From positions 434,614-498,613 of the forward strand of contig NZ_QCXX01000004.1 in NCBI RefSeq assembly GCF_003071065.1: a DNA stretch of 64,000 nt, written 5' to 3'. The DNA comes from Sphingobacterium athyrii (GTDB lineage: Bacteria; Bacteroidota; Bacteroidia; Sphingobacteriales; Sphingobacteriaceae). Below, one piece after another: positions 17,099-26,086 of this stretch (position 1 is its first letter; each line of letters begins with the position of its first letter). Position numbers and translations under genes: made by a program. The notes beneath the pieces were generated by a model. The model was not told where the DNA came from. It did not search any database and saw only the letters and a list, made by a program, of their open reading frames with translations.

Positions 17099-20000
17099 AT
17101 GAAAAAAACAGCTTTACTGCTTTTATTTTCGGCTTATGGCACGTTTGCTTGGGCGCAACAATCCCAAAAAGTACGGGGAAAAGTCCTTGATGCAGATAAT
17201 AGGCCAGTGGCGGGTGCCACTGTAAACATCAAAGGTGGTGCCGGGGGGACAAAAACTGATGCTGATGGTTCGTTCGTGCTTGATGTTGAGAAAGGGAAGA
17301 CCTTAAAAATTACCTATGTAGGGATGAAGGAACAAGAGGTTCTTGTTAATGAAGCATCGACATATCGTATTATACTTCAGTCGGGCACCGACTTGGACGA
17401 AGTTGTTGTTATCGGGTATGGTACGGTAAAAAGAGGTGATTTAACAGGTGCTGTAGCATCTGTTACAGGAAAGGACCTGCAGTCTAATCTAGCAAAGAGT
17501 GCTGCTGGTGCATTGCAGGGGCGTGTTGCCGGGGTAACGGTATCTAGCGCTAGTGGAACGCCGGGTGCAGGTATGAGCATTAATGTCCGTGGGCTAAGTT
17601 CTATGGGGAATAATGCGCCTCTTTACGTCATTGACGGGGTATTTGGTGATATCAATATGGTTGACCCGAATGATATTGCATCGCTCGAAGTACTGAAAGA
17701 TGCTTCTGCAGCGGCAATTTATGGATCTCGGGCGGCCAATGGTGTCGTTATCATTACTACAAAAGGTGGTAGAAAAGCAACCCCAGCTACCTTAAGCTTA
17801 AATGCATACACTGGTATTCAAAGCCTTCCGAAAAAAATGGATTTGATGGATGGCCCACAATGGAAGCAGTTTCAGCATGACAACGGGTATCTACCAACAG
17901 AAGCACAAAATCTAAATACAAATACGAATTGGCAGGACGAGGTGTTTCATACAGCCCCAGTTAATAAGGTCAATCTCGATATTTCGGGTGGGGGAGAACA
18001 GTCTACCTATAGCGTGTCCGGAGGTTATTTAAATCAGCAAGGTATCTTGAAGACTACCGGTTATAAAGCTTTCAATCTGCGTACAAAAAATACCTTTAGT
18101 TTTTTTAACAACCACTTACGGGTAGGAAATACCTTTTTGATAAAATCAGGTGACCGAAAATTTTCAGACCTGACTATCACAGATATTTTACGGCAAAATG
18201 CCCTGGTACCTATTTATGATGCCAATTTAGTTGGTGGATATGCTACGTATGCGCCGTGGATGAAGAACTTGGACAATCCGGTGGGGATTTTGAACTTATT
18301 TAACCGACATGTATATCAGACGGATCTTATGCTCAATGGATACGCCGAAGTGGATTTGTTTATTAAGGGGCTAAAATATAAATTAAATGTCGGGGTCAAC
18401 AAGACAACCGGCAGGAATTATAATAAAGGAGATGCCTATACCTATGGTACCGATGTGCGTAAATCTTTTCTCAATGAAAGCGCATTTTTTAACAATCAAT
18501 GGTTAGTTGAAAATACATTGCATTATGATAACACGTTTGACAAACACACTATTTCATTATTAGCGGGTTATTCCGCGCAGGAAAATACCAATCGAGGTTT
18601 TGGTGCGGGACGGAATAATCTGCCATTGGGAACTGATGCTATTGATGCTGCTTCTCCGACAGAACAAACGACTTCGGGTAGTCTAAATGAAGCGGCATTG
18701 ATCTCCCAGTTTGGACGCTTGATATATAGTTATGATAGTCGTTACCTACTTACAGCGACAATACGTCGCGATGGTTCTTCCAAATTCGCAGATGGAGCAC
18801 GATATGGGGTATTCCCGTCTATCGCTTTGGGCTGGAATGTGATGAATGAGAAATTTTTCGAAACAGCAAAAGCTACAGTCAATGAATTTAAACTCCGTGC
18901 CAGTTATGGTCGACTGGGTAATCAGGAAATTGCAAATTACACCACACAAAGGATAACTACTTATGGTATCAATTATTTGCAAGGTGGTACCTGGTGGCAG
19001 GGGGCAAGTACTGGTATCAACTGGGTTTCGCCGCGAAACCTGACTTGGGAAGAAACAACGACAAGCAATATTGGGTTGGATTTGGCATTTATGCAAAAGA
19101 AATTGAACATCAGTGCTGATTATTACGTGCGTGAAACCAAGGATATTCTTTTAGGGATCAATCAACCTCCTTCGGCCGGGCTTAAGGGAACTCCGGTGAT
19201 GAATGCGGGAACAATTAGCAATAAGGGTTTTGAATTATTAGCGACATACAAGAATTCTGTTGGAGCATTGAACTATAACATTGGTGTGAATGCTTCCACG
19301 GTGAAAAATAAAGTGAAAGCCGTTACAATAGGTAACGTTCAGGAATTTGGTGGCTATAATCCGCAGGGTGAGGGTACAATTACCTGGGCTAAAGTTGGTT
19401 ATCCAATTGGGGGTTTCTGGGTGATCCAAACCGATGGACTTTTCCAGTCAGATGCAGAAGCACAAGGCTATAAATCGGCAGATGGTAAAGTAATTCAGCC
19501 AAATGCCGCTGCGGGGGATATCAAATTTGTAGATTATAACAAAGATGGTCGTATTGACAATAATGACCGTCAGTATGTTGGTAGCCCTTTCCCAAGTCTT
19601 GCTTATGGTATTCGCGGAGGTCTGGACTATAAAGGATTCGATATGGCTGTCTTCTTTGATGGTATGTATGGCAATAAGATTTATAACTATACCCGGGCAC
19701 GCATGGAACAAACCAATGAAGTGAATAATCATTCTGCCCGTTTACTAGATTCATGGACGCCAAGCAAACCAGATACTGATATTCCGCGGTACACACGGGA
19801 GGATCCAAATGATAATAAGCGTCGGGTGAGTGACCGTTGGATTGAGAGCGGAGCTTTCTTCCGTTTAAAAACTATTGAAGTTGGGTATACACTACCCGCG
19901 GAATGGCTAAGTAAGGCCACTTTGAAAAACGCACGCGTATTTCTGGCTGGGGATAATCTGTTTACGGTGACAAAATATAAAGGCTATACCCCGGATCTAG

Positions 20001-20113
20001 GTCAAAGCAACGGTGATAATGGAACGCCATCGGGTGTATTAACAGCTGGAACGGATCATGGTCGTTTCCCATTGGCACGGACCATTATGTTTGGTGTTCA
20101 GGCTAACTTTTAA
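17099..20113 (+). CDS. SusC/RagA-type TonB-linked outer membrane transporter (pair 2)
   Basis: This 1004-residue barrel component of the second SusCD importer has a short cleavable signal peptide (MKKTALLLLFSAYGTFAWAQ). A regulatory domain follows (GKVLDADNRPVAGATVNIKG, about 26-45). The LDEVVVIGYGTVKRGDLTGA segment comes before the plug, and the plug motif NPNDIASLEVLKDASAAAIY is conserved. The barrel ends IMFGVQANF with the usual terminal Phe. Partner SusD begins 52 bases downstream. With the AraC regulator before it and phosphorylase and sulfotransferase genes after it, it probably imports an oligosaccharide or glycoconjugate, but specificity is not visible. Confidence 0.95.
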   Translation: MKKTALLLLFSAYGTFAWAQQSQKVRGKVLDADNRPVAGATVNIKGGAGGTKTDADGSFVLDVEKGKTLKITYVGMKEQEVLVNEASTYRIILQSGTDLDEVVVIGYGTVKRGDLTGAVASVTGKDLQSNLAKSAAGALQGRVAGVTVSSASGTPGAGMSINVRGLSSMGNNAPLYVIDGVFGDINMVDPNDIASLEVLKDASAAAIYGSRAANGVVIITTKGGRKATPATLSLNAYTGIQSLPKKMDLMDGPQWKQFQHDNGYLPTEAQNLNTNTNWQDEVFHTAPVNKVNLDISGGGEQSTYSVSGGYLNQQGILKTTGYKAFNLRTKNTFSFFNNHLRVGNTFLIKSGDRKFSDLTITDILRQNALVPIYDANLVGGYATYAPWMKNLDNPVGILNLFNRHVYQTDLMLNGYAEVDLFIKGLKYKLNVGVNKTTGRNYNKGDAYTYGTDVRKSFLNESAFFNNQWLVENTLHYDNTFDKHTISLLAGYSAQENTNRGFGAGRNNLPLGTDAIDAASPTEQTTSGSLNEAALISQFGRLIYSYDSRYLLTATIRRDGSSKFADGARYGVFPSIALGWNVMNEKFFETAKATVNEFKLRASYGRLGNQEIANYTTQRITTYGINYLQGGTWWQGASTGINWVSPRNLTWEETTTSNIGLDLAFMQKKLNISADYYVRETKDILLGINQPPSAGLKGTPVMNAGTISNKGFELLATYKNSVGALNYNIGVNASTVKNKVKAVTIGNVQEFGGYNPQGEGTITWAKVGYPIGGFWVIQTDGLFQSDAEAQGYKSADGKVIQPNAAAGDIKFVDYNKDGRIDNNDRQYVGSPFPSLAYGIRGGLDYKGFDMAVFFDGMYGNKIYNYTRARMEQTNEVNNHSARLLDSWTPSKPDTDIPRYTREDPNDNKRRVSDRWIESGAFFRLKTIEVGYTLPAEWLSKATLKNARVFLAGDNLFTVTKYKGYTPDLGQSNGDNGTPSGVLTAGTDHGRFPLARTIMFGVQANF

Positions 20114-20165
20114 TGGATAATAGATCTGTTATATAAATAAATTTTATGTTTTAAATACGATATAG

Positions 20166-21791
20166 ATGAACTTTTCAATAAAAAAATATACAGTTATAGC
20201 AGCATCCTTATTGTTCTTAGGAGGCTGTAAGTCAGATTTTTTGGATCGAACCAATCCTAATTTACCTGTTGAGGAGACTTATTGGGCAATTGAATCCGAT
20301 GCGCAGTCTGCGATGGCTACGATTTATTCACCAATTCGTTCACAAATGTCAGGTTACTACGGAGCGTACGGTGGTTATCAAACGATGAACAGAGCGGATG
20401 ATATGTGGTTTCTCAGTGGTGAGGAAGCATTTACCTGGGAATATGTCAACTTCCTCAATTCTGCGGGTACCCCTGAAAGTGATTTTGGTAGCTTGTATAG
20501 CGGAATAAATAGAGCAAATGTGTTTTTAAAAAATATACCGCGTGTTTCAATGGATGAAAGCCGAAAAAAAGAGCTGGTCGGAGAAGCTAGCTTTTTAAGG
20601 GGAATGTATTATTTTCTGCTTGCAGCTAATTATGGTGATGTGCCTTTAAGAGTATTGCCGACAGACGATGATCCAGATGGTGCGAGCAAACCTGCGTCAC
20701 CTGAAGCCGAAATATGGAAACAAGTCGTTGCAGATTTTAAAATAGCGAAGGACAATCTACCAATAACACGATCTGCAGCCGAGGCTGGCCGGGTTACGAA
20801 AGGGGCTGCGATCGCCTATTTGGGAAAGGCATTGGTATATACCAAACAATATGCCGAGGCCGAAACAGAATTGAAGGCCTTATTGACTGCACCCTATGCT
20901 TATGATCTGACGACTAATTTTGAAGATAATTTCAAGGAAACAACTAAGCTGAATAAGGAGTCAGTTTGGGAAATAGTTTATGACAGTAAGTTCGGTGGGG
21001 ATGGAAATTGGGGGGTAGACTGTGCTTCTTGTGCGATGGGGTTTGTGCTGCCTAACTTTGCTGGGCCAGATGGTACAGGTGCCTGGTTTAAATTAATGCC
21101 CGGGGCAGCTGTTGTTCGTGATTTTATTTCAGAAGAACGTCCCGCAGGTTCAGATACGCGCTTTGATAAACGAATGTACACAAGTTTCTTCTGGAAATAT
21201 TCAGATTATGAGACAGGCCTTACTGATGGTGCCTGGTTTGGCAATCAGTCTTTTGACCTTATGTGGAGTAATGCTGGACCGAAGCGGCAACGTGGGGAGC
21301 CTACTTACCCAACAATTGATGGTAAAACCGGTCGTTTCCTAATTAAGAAATATACCAATTTTTATAGAAATATTGCTGGAGCAAATAGTATGTACGATGC
21401 TGCGAACCGGAATAATAACCTTCGTGTATTTCGGTTTGCTGAGGTCTTATTGCTGCATGCTGAAGCCTGTGCTAAAAATGGAAATATCGCTGGAGCCGCA
21501 TCTAGCTTGAAGCGTGTTCGTGATCGCGCAGGTTTAGCAAATAAAACCTGGGCCAATGCCGATGAGTTGATGAAAGAAATAATAAAACAGAATGAATTGG
21601 AATTTTTCTTTGAGGGACATCGCTTTTTTGATCTAAAACGTTGGTATACACCAACACAAATGAAGCAGATTTTTGTTGATAATAAAAAGCAAGGCGCGAA
21701 TAATTTTCAGCCCAAACATTATTATCTTCCTATTCCTGAAGGTGAAATCAATACAAATTCAAAAATTCAGCAACATCTATTGTGGCGATAA
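20166..21791 (+). CDS. SusD/RagB family surface lipoprotein (pair 2)
   Basis: A 541-residue SusD-like substrate-binding lipoprotein. The signal ends in the lipobox LFLGGC. SusD helical features include LVGEASFLRGMYYFLLAANY (about 139-158). The C-terminal signature is IIKQNELEFFFEGHRFFDLK (about 475-494), followed by YYLPIPEGEINTNSKIQQ. The DVPLRVLPT-like segment (here GDVPLRVLPTDDD) is also typical. It pairs with the SusC gene directly upstream. Confidence 0.95.
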   Translation: MNFSIKKYTVIAASLLFLGGCKSDFLDRTNPNLPVEETYWAIESDAQSAMATIYSPIRSQMSGYYGAYGGYQTMNRADDMWFLSGEEAFTWEYVNFLNSAGTPESDFGSLYSGINRANVFLKNIPRVSMDESRKKELVGEASFLRGMYYFLLAANYGDVPLRVLPTDDDPDGASKPASPEAEIWKQVVADFKIAKDNLPITRSAAEAGRVTKGAAIAYLGKALVYTKQYAEAETELKALLTAPYAYDLTTNFEDNFKETTKLNKESVWEIVYDSKFGGDGNWGVDCASCAMGFVLPNFAGPDGTGAWFKLMPGAAVVRDFISEERPAGSDTRFDKRMYTSFFWKYSDYETGLTDGAWFGNQSFDLMWSNAGPKRQRGEPTYPTIDGKTGRFLIKKYTNFYRNIAGANSMYDAANRNNNLRVFRFAEVLLLHAEACAKNGNIAGAASSLKRVRDRAGLANKTWANADELMKEIIKQNELEFFFEGHRFFDLKRWYTPTQMKQIFVDNKKQGANNFQPKHYYLPIPEGEINTNSKIQQHLLWR

Positions 21792-21797
21792 ACGCAG

Positions 21798-21839
21798 AAA
21801 ATGCTTACGGTTTTAGTTCATCTGAAACTGTAAGCATTT
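21798..21839 (+). terminator. Hairpin after SusD pair 2, probable weak terminator
   Basis: AAATGCTTAC (21798-21807) pairs with GTAAGCATTT (21830-21839), with further pairing inside. The T-tract is poor, so read-through into the sulfotransferase gene is likely. Confidence 0.5.
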
Positions 21840-21880
21840 CAGCTTAAATTTTGCCCCCAACCGTAAACCTAAATCTCCGC

Positions 21881-21903
21881 CAACAGCGGAATTTTCGCTG
21901 TTG
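21881..21903 (+). other. Hairpin in the leader of the sulfotransferase gene
   Basis: CAACAGCG (21881-21888) and CGCTGTTG (21896-21903) form an 8-base stem with a 7-base loop, 31 bases before the start codon. It may affect mRNA stability or translation. Confidence 0.4.
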
Positions 21904-21934
21904 AAATATAATAGAAGTTCCATTTTTATAACAT

Positions 21935-23758
21935 ATGGGTATGATAACAACAAGAATAGCTAGGACCTTTGCAATTTTGGCTTTATATACCACAACCTTG
22001 CTTATACTGTTTGTTTCGTGTAAGAAAGATCGGGAGACATCGGAAGCATCAACGGCAAAGCTATCCCTAAATGCAAAAGTTGAGGCTGGTGAATTGCTCC
22101 TCAACATCGAGGAGAAAGCAGAAGAGTATGTTTTCAATTTTGAAAAGAGCCGTGTCCATATTCCACTACAGGAGGTTTCTGACATTAAAGCTGAGCTCGA
22201 ACACTGGCGTACCAATCTAACCTTCAGAGATGGGGATAAATTAATCGTTCCGACCAAAGGTACTGCGCTTGATTATATTGTCGAAAAAATTAAGCTCAAT
22301 CCTTCGGGCTGCAATCCACTTGCGGCTTTGGTTGATGTTTGGCTACCTACTTACGGTCGTGTAAAAGTAACTGTGCAGGGCAAAAATGGTTCCGCGGGAA
22401 CAATTACACATTTGTGCCATACCGATATTCCGCGACAAAGCGTGCCTGTGCTGGGCTTATATCCTGATCACGACAATATTGTCGATTTGATTTTTACCGA
22501 TCGGGAAGGAAATGAAAGAGGGAAAACGACCATACATATCCAGACTGCGGCATTGAATATGCAGGACTTTCCAAGGTGGAAAATAGTAAAAGCCCAAGCC
22601 GGTAAAATGGAGCCGGGCGTCAATCTGGTGCATTATCCAGGGCGAAGCGAAGCTGATGTTTCACTTCCATATATGGTTGATCAGGAGGGTGAATTGCGTT
22701 GGCTTCTACAGTTTAAATCATCACCTGAACTGCAACGGCTCTCTTATTCCATTGGCCTCAAGCGTACTAAAAGCGGAACTTTTATTGCAGGTGACCAATC
22801 CCAGCAAAGGGTAGTGGAAATTGATATGTTCGGTAATTTGAAGCGTGAATGGGATCTCGCTAAATTAGGATTCGGATTTCACCATGAAATTACAGAGGCT
22901 GCCAATGGCAATTTTTTAATAACAGTCACAAAAACAGCCGCGCGTTTAGTTAATGGTGAACCGCGTGTGAATGATCATATCATCGAACTGAATCCCCAAA
23001 CAGGGAGTTTGGTCATGGAATGGGATCTGGCCAAACAACTGGATACAGCTCGCTATGTAAAACCTGATGGTATTACACCGCCTGCATTTTCACAGACGCC
23101 CAATAATTGGGCCCACAATAATTCTATTGCCGAAATCGGAAATGACTTATTGGCGACTTTAAGATACCAGGGAATCCTACGTTTTAACCATTCTGGGCAA
23201 CCACAATGGATGATATCTCCACATAAGTTTTGGGGAGCTAAATATCAATCCTTGCTTTTAAAACCTATTGCAGAAGATGGGACACGCATTACTGACCCTG
23301 CTGTTATCAATGGGGATGCCAGCACCGCAGGATTTGACTGGGCTTGGGGCCCTCATACTCCGGTCGCACTTGCGGAAGATCGTATTTTGGTCTTCGATAA
23401 TGGCTATAACCGGAATTGGATTCCCAATTTTGGGAGCGGTGCAAATAATTATAGCCGGGTTGTTGAGTATAAAATTGACGCAACTAAAAGAACAGTGCAA
23501 CAACTTTGGTCTTATGGAAAGGAAAGGGGAGTCGAGGCTTTTTCTCAGGCTTTGTCCGGTGTGCAATACCTCCCACAGACAGGTAATATGCTATTCTTTC
23601 CGGGTATGGGCGTCAAAACAAGTACCGGAACGGGAGGACGTGTGATTGAGATCAACCCTAAAACGAAAGAGGTTGTATTTGAGCTGGAGATCACCGCCAG
23701 TAGTGGTACGGCATTTCACCGCGTAACACGTATACCACTTTATCCCGCGAATTTATAA
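21935..23758 (+). CDS. Periplasmic arylsulfate sulfotransferase (ASST family) lipoprotein
   Basis: A 607-residue member of the PAPS-independent arylsulfate sulfotransferase family, which moves sulfate from one phenolic ester to another acceptor in the periplasm. The N-terminus has a transmembrane/lipobox signal (LLILFVSCKKD). An Ig-like N-terminal region spans about 40-205 and a propeller-type catalytic region follows. Residues matching the known active site are present: His316/317 (GFGFHHEIT), His394 (NWAHNNS), Arg410 (LLATLRYQG) and His474 (WGPHTPVAL), the likely sulfohistidine. It sits between SusCD pair 2 and a GH130 gene, an unusual setting for this family. The acceptor could be a phenolic conjugate or glycan; this is inference. 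Confidence 0.82.
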   Translation: MGMITTRIARTFAILALYTTTLLILFVSCKKDRETSEASTAKLSLNAKVEAGELLLNIEEKAEEYVFNFEKSRVHIPLQEVSDIKAELEHWRTNLTFRDGDKLIVPTKGTALDYIVEKIKLNPSGCNPLAALVDVWLPTYGRVKVTVQGKNGSAGTITHLCHTDIPRQSVPVLGLYPDHDNIVDLIFTDREGNERGKTTIHIQTAALNMQDFPRWKIVKAQAGKMEPGVNLVHYPGRSEADVSLPYMVDQEGELRWLLQFKSSPELQRLSYSIGLKRTKSGTFIAGDQSQQRVVEIDMFGNLKREWDLAKLGFGFHHEITEAANGNFLITVTKTAARLVNGEPRVNDHIIELNPQTGSLVMEWDLAKQLDTARYVKPDGITPPAFSQTPNNWAHNNSIAEIGNDLLATLRYQGILRFNHSGQPQWMISPHKFWGAKYQSLLLKPIAEDGTRITDPAVINGDASTAGFDWAWGPHTPVALAEDRILVFDNGYNRNWIPNFGSGANNYSRVVEYKIDATKRTVQQLWSYGKERGVEAFSQALSGVQYLPQTGNMLFFPGMGVKTSTGTGGRVIEINPKTKEVVFELEITASSGTAFHRVTRIPLYPANL

Positions 23759-23785
23759 ATAAACTTTTTGAACTTACGTAATTTT

Positions 23786-24997
23786 ATGTCCGAATCCTTT
23801 GAACGTCAACAAACTTATATTGTCGAAACGCAACGCTTATTATTGGAAAAAACGAATGTCGGACTGTCAGATACGGGAAAGATTGTCACCCGTTATTTAA
23901 ATCCTGTCGTCACCAAAGAACATATTCCACTCAGCTGGCGCTATGATTTCAATCCATTGACGAATCCTCATTTTTTGGAGCGAATTGCATTCAACTCAAC
24001 GATGAATGCTGGTGCACTGCATTGGAAAGGTAAGTACCTGCTATTCGTCCGTGTGGAAGGTGTTGACCGGAAGTCTATTTTTGCGATCGCTGAAAGTGAT
24101 AATGGTGTTGACAATTTTCATTTTTGGGAGCATCCGCTGCTGTTGCCTGATTTGGACGAAGCGGAAACAAACGTCTATGATTTGAGGCTTACAGCTCATG
24201 AGGATGGCTGGGTATACGGTATTTTTTGTAGTGAGCAGCATGCTCCTGATGCTGCTCCAGGTGATCTTTCAAGTGCGGTTGCTTCAGCAGGAATCATCAG
24301 GTCGAAAGATCTGATTCATTGGGATCGTCTGCCCAATCTAAAGGCAAATAGCCAGCAACGTAATGTGGTACTGCATCCCGAGTTTGTGGAAGGCAAGTAC
24401 GCATTTTATACACGCCCTCAGGATGATTTTATTCTGGCAAAAAGTGGCGGCGGTATCGGCTGGGCACTTGTGGACGATATTAGCAATGCCGTAATCAGCC
24501 AGGAAAAGATTATTAATAAACGTTTTTACCATACCATCAAAGAACTCAAAAATGGGGAGGGACCAGCGCCGCTAAAGACGGATCGAGGCTGGCTGCATCT
24601 CGCGCACGGGGTAAGGGGGACTGCAGCCGGATTACGCTATGTGTTATACCTTTATCTCACGAGCCTGGAGGATCCGAGTGAATTAGTAGCGGAACCAGCG
24701 GGTTATCTGATGGCTCCCGAGGGAGAGGAAAGGGTAGGCGATGTTTCCAATGTGTTGTTTTCTAATGGTTGGATTATGGACGCGGATGGTACCGTGTATA
24801 TTTATTATGCTTCTAGCGATACGCGGATACATGTCGCGGTTTCTTCGGTGGCCAAACTGCTGGATTATTGCCTGAATACTGCGGAGGACGGGCTACGCTC
24901 TGCGGAATCATTGCGCAAAGTGATTCATCTGATCGATCATAATGCCGCCTACGTGGGTAATAATAGCAATGGAACGATCGGTCGCCTGACAAAATAG
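23786..24997 (+). CDS. GH130 glycoside phosphorylase, mannosylglucose phosphorylase type
   Basis: An approximately 403-residue cytoplasmic phosphorylase with no signal peptide. It most likely cleaves 4-O-beta-D-mannosyl-D-glucose (or mannobiose) with phosphate to mannose 1-phosphate. The catalytic Asp is in NVYDLRLT at residue 132 from this start, very close to its place in the characterised Bacteroides enzyme. Substrate-site segments RIAFNSTMNAGALHWKGKY and LLFVRVEGVDRKS also fit. I chose the ATG at 23786; a TTG at 23768 would add six residues. In Bacteroides the homologue is encoded beside a sodium/sugar symporter, as here two genes later. Confidence 0.88.
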   Translation: MSESFERQQTYIVETQRLLLEKTNVGLSDTGKIVTRYLNPVVTKEHIPLSWRYDFNPLTNPHFLERIAFNSTMNAGALHWKGKYLLFVRVEGVDRKSIFAIAESDNGVDNFHFWEHPLLLPDLDEAETNVYDLRLTAHEDGWVYGIFCSEQHAPDAAPGDLSSAVASAGIIRSKDLIHWDRLPNLKANSQQRNVVLHPEFVEGKYAFYTRPQDDFILAKSGGGIGWALVDDISNAVISQEKIINKRFYHTIKELKNGEGPAPLKTDRGWLHLAHGVRGTAAGLRYVLYLYLTSLEDPSELVAEPAGYLMAPEGEERVGDVSNVLFSNGWIMDADGTVYIYYASSDTRIHVAVSSVAKLLDYCLNTAEDGLRSAESLRKVIHLIDHNAAYVGNNSNGTIGRLTK

Positions 24998-25138
24998 GTG
25001 TAGATAAACTGGGCTAGAGGGCATACTTGATCGGGTATCGAGCTCAATCGCCCGGTATAAAAGAAATCTTGTGGATTTATGAAAGTTATGGCTGTGTGAA
25101 ATGCTGTAAAAAAAATGTACGTTGAACAAACTCGTGAT

Positions 25139-26044
25139 ATGTTAAAGAAAGATAATATTAAAATTCTGACTCTGATTGGTCTTCTGTGTCTGACCTCCTT
25201 TTTGTACGCGCAAGAACGGGCGACGTTGAAAATTATCTCCTATAATATCTGGAATGGTTTTGAAAAGCAGCAGGATCGCAAGGATAAATTTACTGCGTGG
25301 ATGAAGAAGGAGCAACCTGATGTTGTGGCATTGCAGGAACTGGTGGACTTTAAGCGGGCCGACTTGCTGCAATTGGCAAAGACATACAGCCACAGCTACG
25401 TTGTTTTATTAAAAGAGAAAGGTTACCCCGTTGGTATTTCCTCGCGTTATCCGATTACGCTGATCAAAGCGCAGGTAGATAGTTTTTGGCATGGAATGCT
25501 GCATGTGAAGATCGAAAACTTAGATTTTATTGTAACCCATCTAAGCCCTTTTTCCTGGCAATATCGGCTGGGGGAAGCAAAACAAATCACAGAATATGTA
25601 AAGAATAATCACCTGGACAGCTGTATTATTCTGGGGGATTTGAATGCCTACTCCCCATTGGATGCCAGTTGGTTGGAGCCGAAGTCTGTCTTGAAGGCAA
25701 ATTTGGGAAAATGGGATCAGGAGCATCCCCAATATGGCAACATGAGAGGGGGGCGATTTGATTATAGTGTTCTATCGACTTTTTTGGCCATGGGTTTTGA
25801 AGATTGTATCGGACGATCTATATTTCCCGAAATCAAACGTGCCAGCTATCCTTCAGCTACGCTTTACAATTGGAAATGGGGAGACCCAAGGTTAGCAGCG
25901 GTTTCAGAACGACTTGATTATATTTTGCTGTCTGAACCTTTAGCATCTCATGCGAAGCAGGTGGAGGTACATAATGGTCCTGCACTTGAGGGGATATCCG
26001 ATCACTATCCGGTGTCGGTCGTGATTGATCAATTGGAGAAATAG
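25139..26044 (+). CDS. Exported endonuclease/exonuclease/phosphatase-family enzyme
   Basis: An approximately 301-residue metal-dependent phosphoesterase fold. Starting at the ATG at 25139 gives a signal peptide (MLKKDNIKILTLIGLLCLTS, cut after YAQ); an upstream ATG at 25115 adds eight charged residues. Active-site motifs of the fold are present: SYNIWNG, VVALQEL, VTHLSP, ILGDLNAYSP and ISDHYPVS. Substrates in this superfamily include nucleic acids, phosphoinositides, sphingomyelin and sugar phosphates. Located between the GH130 phosphorylase and the symporter, it may remove a phosphate group from an imported glycan, but this is a guess from context. Confidence 0.82.
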   Translation: MLKKDNIKILTLIGLLCLTSFLYAQERATLKIISYNIWNGFEKQQDRKDKFTAWMKKEQPDVVALQELVDFKRADLLQLAKTYSHSYVVLLKEKGYPVGISSRYPITLIKAQVDSFWHGMLHVKIENLDFIVTHLSPFSWQYRLGEAKQITEYVKNNHLDSCIILGDLNAYSPLDASWLEPKSVLKANLGKWDQEHPQYGNMRGGRFDYSVLSTFLAMGFEDCIGRSIFPEIKRASYPSATLYNWKWGDPRLAAVSERLDYILLSEPLASHAKQVEVHNGPALEGISDHYPVSVVIDQLEK

Positions 26045-26086
26045 AAATATAATTGTAGATTGCGGATGACCACGAAAAGAATATTC

